Source of the DNA: a virus
DNA: 24,649 nt
Virus record (IMG/VR): IMGVR_UViG_3300050116_000045
Location: 1 to 24,649 of that record
Strand: one strand, 5' to 3'
The notes beneath the pieces were generated by a model that saw nothing but the letters and a program-made list of their open reading frames with translations, was not told the DNA's origin and did no database searches. This document shows, piece by piece, positions 18,673 to 24,649 of this stretch; position 1 is the stretch's first letter; the number at the start of each line of letters is the position of its first letter. The translations under genes and the position numbers were made by a program.

Positions 18673-20513
18673 CCAGCGAAATACGCTCCCCGACCCAGAA
18701 CCTGCAGTTCATGGGCCGGAAAGACAAGCTGAAGTTGCTTGAGGCGATCGAATCGAAGCTGCGCAACATCGAGCGCAACCAGATTTCCATGTGGTTCAAC
18801 ACCCCGGAGGTGAGGGCCGCGTACTCGAAGCAGATGAAATTCTTCAGGCTCGGCAAAGAGTACACCGAGCGGGGACTGTTCGGGGGCAACCGCACGGGTA
18901 AGGCACAGCCGGTTAATGAGCCGGTACTAACACCAACGGGTTGGCGCGAGATAGGCAGCGTCCGTGTTGGTGATCAGGTTATCGGCTCTGCGGGGGCGCC
19001 GGTAACAGTAACGGGCGTCTTTCCTCAAGGGCGAAAAGCCGTCTATAAAGTGACCGCCCGAGATGGATCCGTAACTCGCTGTTGCCCGGAGCACCTATGG
19101 TCGGTACGCTCGACGCACAAAGGCAAGCACTCTGAATACAGAGTACTTACCGCGAAAGAGATTAAAGAATCTATAGAGCGCGGGCGACGATGGATACTTC
19201 CGAGGCGCCCCTTAGTAGAATTTACGCAGCGCTATCAACTACCGGTTGATCCCTACCTATTAGGCGTGCTTATAGGCGACGGCAGCTGCGCAGCAACAGG
19301 CACCGTTTTTCTTTCTTCTGCTGACGATCATATAGTTCAGCGGTGCAAAGAACTCGCCTCGGATTATGGATGTGAATTAGTTTTTCGGTCAAAGTATGAC
19401 TATCAGTTTGTAACGGAGCGCCGCGCCCCCGGGGGCGGGTGGCACAATATTTTAGGGTCTTTGGTTGCGGGCCTTGGACTAGATTGCAAGAGCGCGGATA
19501 AGCGGATACCAAAAGAGTATCTGATGAGTGAGAGCCGCGCTAGATGGGAACTGCTACGCGGTCTTATGGATACAGACGGTGCAGTTAACAGGCCTAGCAA
19601 AACGGGATGGGGGGGATCCCGTAGCTATAGCTCTGTTAGTAGAGGCCTGTGTGAAGATGTGACGGCGCTAGCGCGAAGTTTAGGATTAAACGCGAGCATA
19701 AACCAGAAGCGCGGAAAATATAAAGGCGCGCTGCACTTGTCTTGGCGGGTAGAGATATACAACTCCCCAGAGTCGTTATTTAGTCTTCCGCGCAAGAAAG
19801 AGCGTGAACGCTGGCGAGACATGGCGACACGCGGTATAGCCATAGAGTCGATAATAGAAGATGGGTTCGCCGACTGCGTATGCATTAAAGTAGACGCGCC
19901 TGATTCATTATACATGGCACGAGACTTTATTTTAACGCACAACACGCACTGCGGCGCGTACGAGGACACTCTGCACCTGACCGGACAGTACCCGGCGTGG
20001 TGGGAGGGTCGCAGGTTCGCGCACCCGATCGATATGTGGGCCGCGACCGATACCGCGAAGAACACGCGCGACATTTTGCAGGCGAAGTTCTGCGGCGCGC
20101 CCGGGAACGCTATGGCGATGGGCACCGGAATGATTCCCGGCGACCTGATCCTCCGCACGACCGTCAAGCACGGGCTCGCGGACGCGTACGAGACGATCTT
20201 CGTTCGGCACGTGCCGACCGGCGGCGTCTCTACGCTACAGCTGAAATCGTATGACCAAGGTCGTGTCGCTTTCCAAGGCACACGTCAGCACCTGATCCAT
20301 CTAGACGAGGAACCGGCGCTGGACGTTTATGTGGAGTGCCTGCTCCGTCTCATGAGCACGAGTCCGGGCGAAGAGACGGGGCTATTGATTTTGACCGAGA
20401 CTCCGTTGCTCGGAATCAGTGACCTCATGATAGAGTTTATGCCAGAGCTTAAACCCGAGCCCGACTCGGTGCCGACCGAGACATGGGCCCCGGAGGACAC
20501 CGTTGAAGGCTAG
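18669..20513 (+). CDS. terL: Terminase large subunit, ATPase half, with intein in Walker A
   Basis: The 614-residue precursor starts with GTG. Extein residues 1-78 end in the P-loop GGNRTGK. The intein (347 residues) follows, then T-H-C continues the Walker A. Walker B is LIHLDEEP and the coupling motif is LTETPLLG. After splicing the ATPase has 267 residues. It stops at TAG (20511-20513) exactly where a normal large terminase would continue into the nuclease domain, which is encoded by the next, +1-shifted gene. Drives DNA translocation into the capsid at the portal; splicing is required because the intein interrupts the ATP site. Confidence 0.85.
   Translation: MTSEIRSPTQNLQFMGRKDKLKLLEAIESKLRNIERNQISMWFNTPEVRAAYSKQMKFFRLGKEYTERGLFGGNRTGKAQPVNEPVLTPTGWREIGSVRVGDQVIGSAGAPVTVTGVFPQGRKAVYKVTARDGSVTRCCPEHLWSVRSTHKGKHSEYRVLTAKEIKESIERGRRWILPRRPLVEFTQRYQLPVDPYLLGVLIGDGSCAATGTVFLSSADDHIVQRCKELASDYGCELVFRSKYDYQFVTERRAPGGGWHNILGSLVAGLGLDCKSADKRIPKEYLMSESRARWELLRGLMDTDGAVNRPSKTGWGGSRSYSSVSRGLCEDVTALARSLGLNASINQKRGKYKGALHLSWRVEIYNSPESLFSLPRKKERERWRDMATRGIAIESIIEDGFADCVCIKVDAPDSLYMARDFILTHNTHCGAYEDTLHLTGQYPAWWEGRRFAHPIDMWAATDTAKNTRDILQAKFCGAPGNAMAMGTGMIPGDLILRTTVKHGLADAYETIFVRHVPTGGVSTLQLKSYDQGRVAFQGTRQHLIHLDEEPALDVYVECLLRLMSTSPGEETGLLILTETPLLGISDLMIEFMPELKPEPDSVPTETWAPEDTVEG
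18903..19943 (+). mobile_element. Class 3-type intein with LAGLIDADG endonuclease
   Basis: The 347-residue intein sits between K and T of the terminase P-loop. It begins with Ala (AQPVNEPVLTPTGW) instead of Cys/Ser, and ends in ILTHN followed by Thr. The class 3 triad is visible: Trp two residues after the block B His (EHLW), Cys in block F (DCVCIKV), and Thr before the terminal His-Asn. Two LAGLIDADG motifs, LLGVLIGDGS and LLRGLMDTDGAV, keep their acidic residues, so the homing endonuclease may be active. The segment is visibly richer in A+T than the extein. Confidence 0.85.
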
Positions 20514-21246
20514 CGTGTTTCTAGACATGAGTGATGTCCCGCACATCACCGAGGCGGAGCAAGCCAAGATTTTGGCGAGCACTCCCCCGTGGCAGCGTCA
20601 GGCGCGTAAGTCAGGTATCCCGGGTCACGGTGTCGGCGCGATCTACCCGATCCCCGAGGCCGCGATGCTTGTCGAGCCGTACGAGATACCGAAGCACTGG
20701 CCCCGGTCGTACGGAATGGATCCGGGTTGGAACTGCACCGCGGTGATCTGGTTCGCGTGGGACATCGACAACGGCGGCGCGGTGGCGTACGACGAGTATT
20801 ACAGGGGTCAAGCAGACCCGGCCGTGCATGTCGCGGCCATCAACGCGCGCGGGCGCTGGATCCCGGGCGCGATCGACCCAGCCGCTCAGGCCGCGCGCGG
20901 CCACGCGGGCGAGCTGCTGCTGGACGTGTACCGCGAGCTTGGGCTGACCATCGAGAAGGCGGACAATGCCGTGGTCCCCGGCCTCCTGAGGTGCTGGGAC
21001 ATGCTCTCGACGCAGCAACTGCGCGTCTTCAGCACGCTGCGCAACTGGCGGAACGAGATCCGCCTGTACAAGCGCAACGAGAAGGGCGAGATCATCAAGA
21101 AAAACGATCACTTGATGGATGCCATGCGCTACAACGTCATGAGTGGCCGATCGATCGCCAAAGTGGCTCCCGATGCTGGCGACGGCAAGCAGTGGTTCGC
21201 GTGGAGCCCCGCGATGGCGAGCCCGGGTGGCGTGTGGAGCGGCTAA
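20503..21246 (+). CDS. Terminase large subunit, nuclease half
   Basis: The 247-residue product starts with TTG at 20503 behind GGAGG with a six-base spacer, overlapping the ATPase gene by 11 bases in the +1 frame. It begins KASVFLDMSDVPH, the strand that normally continues a large terminase after the ATPase. It contains the RNase H-type nuclease acids: YGMDPGWN, GAIDPAA and DHLMDAMRY. All three catalytic Asp positions are kept. ATPase plus nuclease (267 + 247) equal a normal terminase in length. Translation as a separate, coupled protein or by a +1 frameshift are both possible. Cuts concatemeric DNA during packaging. Confidence 0.85.
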   Translation: MKASVFLDMSDVPHITEAEQAKILASTPPWQRQARKSGIPGHGVGAIYPIPEAAMLVEPYEIPKHWPRSYGMDPGWNCTAVIWFAWDIDNGGAVAYDEYYRGQADPAVHVAAINARGRWIPGAIDPAAQAARGHAGELLLDVYRELGLTIEKADNAVVPGLLRCWDMLSTQQLRVFSTLRNWRNEIRLYKRNEKGEIIKKNDHLMDAMRYNVMSGRSIAKVAPDAGDGKQWFAWSPAMASPGGVWSG

Positions 21247-21449
21247 TACCGATTTCGGAAGTTAACGAGGAATTTCGGAGCGCCGGAATCCTGTTGTTCA
21301 TCGATACGGACAACGTCCTGAAGATATTCCCAGACACTCTCGCTAGCCGCCCGACTTGGAAAAAGTTGGAGTTGCTGGTAAGCGGGAGGCACGGTGAGAT
21401 GAAAAGATTTTTGATTGAGTCAACATTACGAGGTGAGGAAAAATTATGA
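21234..21449 (+). CDS. Small protein, unknown
   Basis: This 71-residue protein starts with GTG at 21234 and overlaps the terminase nuclease stop by 13 bases. It begins with the segment ERLIPISEVNEEFRSAG, then has a hydrophobic strand (ILLFIDTDNVLKIFP) and a basic helical end. The stop overlaps the next gene as ATGA. Codon use is more A+T-rich than its neighbours, which may indicate recent arrival. No family recognised. Confidence 0.55.
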   Translation: MERLIPISEVNEEFRSAGILLFIDTDNVLKIFPDTLASRPTWKKLELLVSGRHGEMKRFLIESTLRGEEKL

Positions 21450-21928
21450 GCATCGTACTGAAACTGCGCCATGTGGACGGAATTCGCTTACGTCAGCAGT
21501 CCGCGAACTCTATCCGTACGGTAAAGGATAACGGCGATGTCGTTAACGGCGGAAAGGAATGGAAGTTCGACGCGCTGGAGTGCCAGCAGGATGAGGACTC
21601 ACGCCGCGTCGGAAACGACGGCAAGAAAGAGAAGCTCGGGACGTATACCGTCACGATCGCCGCGGGATTGCGTAATCTCGTGATCGAGAAGTCTGGCAAA
21701 GTTGAGTCAATCGAACTCAGGAACCCGGCGCTGCGCAACCAGATGCGCACCCAGTGCCAGACGCTCGTGCCGGTCGAGAAAGACGGCAAGCCGACGACGA
21801 CCAAACAAGGCAAACCGATCATGGAATGGAAGAACAGCGGCCCCGCGCAGTACGTTCCCCCGAACTCTCCGCACGGCGTGTTCGTGGGCGATGGGCAGCG
21901 CGCGATCGCGGACGAGTGCCCCACATGA
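21446..21928 (+). CDS. 160-residue protein of packaging region, unknown
   Basis: The gene starts at an ATGA overlap (GAGGTGAGG upstream) and ends in one with the HNH gene. The protein is hydrophilic with a beta-rich middle (KLGTYTVTIAAGLRNLVIEK) and a Lys-rich loop. It ends in an Asp/Pro tail, and no signal or membrane segment is visible. Its place between terminase and portal suggests a role in head morphogenesis, but I recognise no domain. Confidence 0.6.
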   Translation: MSIVLKLRHVDGIRLRQQSANSIRTVKDNGDVVNGGKEWKFDALECQQDEDSRRVGNDGKKEKLGTYTVTIAAGLRNLVIEKSGKVESIELRNPALRNQMRTQCQTLVPVEKDGKPTTTKQGKPIMEWKNSGPAQYVPPNSPHGVFVGDGQRAIADECPT

Positions 21929-22356
21929 GATTTGCGCGCTCGGCGGCCCTAGCCGCCGGAGAACCAACGTATGAGTCAGGTCGCCCGTGTAAGCACGGGC
22001 ACGCGGCCCCGCGGTTTTCTAGTAATGGCTGGTGCGTCGAGTGCGCCCGTGGGCAGAGTAATACGTGGCACAAGCAACACCCGGGCGAGTATCGCCGCGC
22101 GCATCCCGCGCAGTACAAGGCGTATAAAGAAAAACGCCGTGCCGCCGAGAAAGCCCCGGTGTGGGCGTCACAGACGTGCATCGCCGCAGTGTACGGCATC
22201 ATGCGCCGCCTGCGGCAGGTTGGAGTGGATGTACATGTGGATCATGTTGTGCCTCTGAATGGAAAGACAATCTCCGGGTTACACGTGCGCGAGAATCTTC
22301 AAATAATCCCGGCGCGCGATAATGTTCGGAAGCAGCGGATCTTCGTACCCGCATGA
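21925..22356 (+). CDS. HNH endonuclease with N-terminal zinc module
   Basis: This 143-residue protein has a zinc module GRPCKHGHAAPRFSSNGWC with VEC (C22, H26, C37, C40) at its N-terminus. A basic, Tyr/His-rich linker follows, then a classical HNH core HVDHVVPLNGKTISGLH followed by ENLQIIPARDN. It is inserted at a coupled junction, ATGA on both sides, between a packaging gene and the portal. Likely a homing-type nuclease; nucleases of this family near terminase genes have also been implicated in packaging-linked cutting. Confidence 0.8.
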   Translation: MRFARSAALAAGEPTYESGRPCKHGHAAPRFSSNGWCVECARGQSNTWHKQHPGEYRRAHPAQYKAYKEKRRAAEKAPVWASQTCIAAVYGIMRRLRQVGVDVHVDHVVPLNGKTISGLHVRENLQIIPARDNVRKQRIFVPA

Positions 22357-24649
22357 GCACAAATTCCGGAGAGAATTGGGATCTCGTAGGTGATGTCCCC
22401 GGTGTAAAGGGATGGCCGTCGCCATTGCCCGGCTATACCGACATGCAGGACGAAGGCGGTATCATGAGCCGCGCCCGGAACTTCTACGACCGCTCGGTAG
22501 GTGCGTGGGAAGAGAACCGGCGCATGCACTCGGAAGATTTGAACTTCATCTACAACGCCGAGGCGATGGGTCAGTGGGACCCAGTAGTGATCCAGAACCG
22601 TCGCGGCAAGCCGTGTTACACGTTCAACCGCTGCATCGGGCCTGTCAATATCGTCGTCGCCGACATGAGACAGACCAGACCGGACGGCAAGGTTCGCCCC
22701 GCCAGTGACGGGGCCAGCGAACCGGTAGCTGAAATCTTCGGAGGCCTGTGCCGCTCGATCGAGCAGGCGAGCCGCGCCGACCAGATCTACAAGGAACAGT
22801 ACAAGTACGCAGTAGCTGGAGGTTTCGGCGCGTGGCGTGTCATGCCGACGTACATGGCCGACACAGGCGACGGCGCGTTTGACCAAGTCCTACGCCTGAT
22901 CAACATTGCGAACCCCCAGACCGTGCTCTGGGACCCGCAGACCGCGGACGCGTGCGGTGGCGACGCCAACCAATGCATGATCGCGGAGCGGATCAGCGAG
23001 GATGTGTACCACGCCCAGTACCGCGACAGCAACGGGCAGAGTTTGCAGTGGTCGCGCGATAGTTATGGCTGGTACACGGACAAAGAGATTCGGATCGCTG
23101 AATACTTTGAGCGTGTACCGTTCGACAGGCACATAGCGAAGATGACCGATGGCTCTGTCGTGGACTACGACGAGCAGTTGAGGAAGCAAGAAGACCACTT
23201 CGACGAGCACGGCGTCGGCACCGACGCCGACGGACCCAAAGCCGTACGAGTAGCTAAGTACAAGAACGGCAAGAAGATGGTTCGAAAGACCGTCGAATGG
23301 AAAGTGATGTGGGTCAAGATCGACGGATCAAATATCCTCGAAGGGCCCATACTGTATGACTGGAAGCGCATCCCTGTTATTCGCTGCCCGGGCCGGTACA
23401 TCAACATCGAAGGCCGCAAGAAATTCCAGTCGCTGATACGTCACGCCAAGGACGCGCAGCGCAGTTACAATTCCCGCGCCTCGGACATGATCGAGCGCAG
23501 CGCGCTTATCCCGAAAGCCCCGTACCTCGTCACTGAGACGATGATCAAAGGTTACGAGAACGAGTGGGCGCAAGCGAACGTCGCTAGCCGCCCATACTTG
23601 CCGTACAACGTGGACCCGAAGGCGCCCGAAGGCGGGATGCCGTTCAAGGTTGCACCCCTTGATCTGCCGCAGGGCGCGGTAGCGCTCGCGCAAATGGCGA
23701 TTCAAGACATTCAGTCCACTATCGGATACTACGACCCGGCGCTCGGCAACGCCGAAGACATGAATCGCGTTTCGGGCAAAGCGCTCGTGACGCACACAAA
23801 ACGCTCTGACCTTGGGAGCTACGAATTCGTCGATGGGTTCGGCGCGGCGCTTCAACTCACATGGGAGATCATGATCGACATGATCCCGTCCGTGTACGAT
23901 GCTCAGCGCGTTGAGCGCATCATCGGACGCGACGGCATGGAGAAGGAAGTTACCCTTAACCATCTGCAGAACGACGACAGCATCATCAATGACCTGAAGA
24001 AAGGTACGTACGGCGTTACTGTCACGATCGGCCCGAACTACCAGACCCAGCGCCAAGAGACTCTGGCTACCTTGATAGATGCCGCCGAGGCGATGCCGAT
24101 GGTCGCGCAGTTCTGCCCGGATCTTTTGGTCAAGAACATTGATTCTCCGGACGCGCTCGAGATGGCGCGCCGGCTGCGGATCCCGCTCATACAGAACGGT
24201 ACGATACAGCCGACCGAGGAAGAGAAGAAGCAGCTCCCGCAGCAGCCGAACCCGCAGCAGGTAATTCAGCAGTTGAACCAGCAACTCCTGAAATCAAAGG
24301 TCGACAAGATGACCGCGGACGCGACCGTTGCTGGCGTACACGCCAACAACGCGCCGCTGCAGCATCAGAAGCAGATCTACGAGACCGCCGGCAAGCACCT
24401 CGGAAACGTCAAACTCGCGCACGAGATCGGGGCCGACAAGCAGGCCGCCGCGACGGCGCAGCAGGCCGAGCAGCAAGCGATGCAGCAGGACGCGCAGGCG
24501 CACGCGCAGGGTCAGCAACAGGACGCGCAGGCGCACGCGCAGGGTCAGCAGCAGCAGACCCAGCAGCATGTCGCGGACCTGACCCAGCAGAATCAGGCGC
24601 ACGTCGCCGAGTTGCTGAAGCAGCGCTCGCAGCACGAGGCCGATACCGC
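22353..24649 (+). CDS. P22-type portal protein (3' end outside window)
   Basis: The frame starts at the ATGA overlap and is open for 765 codons to the window edge. Features of P22-like portals: an N-terminal helical segment (ARNFYDRSVGAWEENRRM), the phrase NRRGKPCYTFNR, the core with AVAGGFGAWRV, and YDWKRIPVIRCPGRYINIEG in the clip/stem region. ALGNAEDMNRVSGKAL lies toward the end. From about residue 635 a Gln/Ala-rich coiled-coil tail begins, comparable to the C-terminal barrel of P22 gp1. The dodecameric portal is the DNA gate and terminase docking site. Already longer than P22 gp1 (725). Confidence 0.85.
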   Translation, partial: MSTNSGENWDLVGDVPGVKGWPSPLPGYTDMQDEGGIMSRARNFYDRSVGAWEENRRMHSEDLNFIYNAEAMGQWDPVVIQNRRGKPCYTFNRCIGPVNIVVADMRQTRPDGKVRPASDGASEPVAEIFGGLCRSIEQASRADQIYKEQYKYAVAGGFGAWRVMPTYMADTGDGAFDQVLRLINIANPQTVLWDPQTADACGGDANQCMIAERISEDVYHAQYRDSNGQSLQWSRDSYGWYTDKEIRIAEYFERVPFDRHIAKMTDGSVVDYDEQLRKQEDHFDEHGVGTDADGPKAVRVAKYKNGKKMVRKTVEWKVMWVKIDGSNILEGPILYDWKRIPVIRCPGRYINIEGRKKFQSLIRHAKDAQRSYNSRASDMIERSALIPKAPYLVTETMIKGYENEWAQANVASRPYLPYNVDPKAPEGGMPFKVAPLDLPQGAVALAQMAIQDIQSTIGYYDPALGNAEDMNRVSGKALVTHTKRSDLGSYEFVDGFGAALQLTWEIMIDMIPSVYDAQRVERIIGRDGMEKEVTLNHLQNDDSIINDLKKGTYGVTVTIGPNYQTQRQETLATLIDAAEAMPMVAQFCPDLLVKNIDSPDALEMARRLRIPLIQNGTIQPTEEEKKQLPQQPNPQQVIQQLNQQLLKSKVDKMTADATVAGVHANNAPLQHQKQIYETAGKHLGNVKLAHEIGADKQAAATAQQAEQQAMQQDAQAHAQGQQQDAQAHAQGQQQQTQQHVADLTQQNQAHVAELLKQRSQHEADT
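24486..24551 (+). repeat. 33-bp tandem repeat in the portal tail
   Basis: Two tandem copies of a 33-bp unit (24486-24518 and 24519-24551) differ only at the last base and encode QDAQAHAQGQQ twice. The unit lies in the Gln/Ala-rich tail and could vary in copy number. Confidence 0.8.

Noticed and set aside
23328-24284. 318-codon minus-strand open frame
   Set aside because: It lies entirely opposite the portal gene, whose protein similarity is clear; the antisense frame is a by-product of G+C-rich codon use.

Overview
This window looks like about 24.6 kb of a tailed double-stranded DNA phage (or prophage) genome, G+C rich and probably from a proteobacterial host. The phage call rests on a terminase small subunit, a two-part terminase large subunit and a P22-type portal protein. 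A P22-type portal and the absence of any tail-tube or sheath gene suggest a podovirus, but this is inference. No integrase or repressor is recognisable. The host is a guess, supported only by base composition, GroES-like genes and two Fur-box-like sites.

Left arm (1-7360, all leftward). This is one long operon of about 20 genes, nearly all joined by 4-base ATGA/GTGA stop-start overlaps. From the promoter-proximal end it holds a membrane-anchored or secreted protein, a zinc-ribbon-like protein, a small CxxC protein, a primase-polymerase, a helicase-type ATPase, a small membrane protein, a sigma-factor-like protein, a hexapeptide-repeat beta-helix protein with a truncated copy of its own 5' end behind it, and a series of small membrane, coiled-coil and unknown proteins, ending in a helix-turn-helix (HTH) protein and a gene that leaves the window. 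The replication proteins and the sigma-like factor suggest early replication and transcription control.

Centre (7361-8188). About 830 bases without convincing genes separate the divergent arms. They carry a leftward promoter with a palindromic operator candidate, a 177-bp inverted-repeat structure with 39-base perfect arms (44 with one mismatch), each arm holding a Fur-box-like 15-mer, further hairpins, and a rightward promoter with an adjoining dyad.

Right arm (8189-24649, all rightward). A train of small, mostly unrecognised, probably virion-associated proteins is followed by a tRNA-Asn, two tandem GroES-like co-chaperonins, terS, terL (an ATPase gene with an intein in its Walker A motif and a separate nuclease gene), two unknown genes, an HNH nuclease and the portal. 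This arm is rich in selfish-type endonucleases: three endonuclease VII-type HNH genes (one fused in frame to a virion-like protein), one classical HNH gene, a LAGLIDADG-bearing intein with the hallmarks of class 3, and one or two relics. None is seen in the left arm.

The most unusual features are the terminase whose ATPase half carries a class 3 intein and whose nuclease half is a separate coupled gene; the two GroES-like genes; the Fur-box inverted repeat; and the repeated, finely fitted insertion of endonuclease genes at translational junctions.
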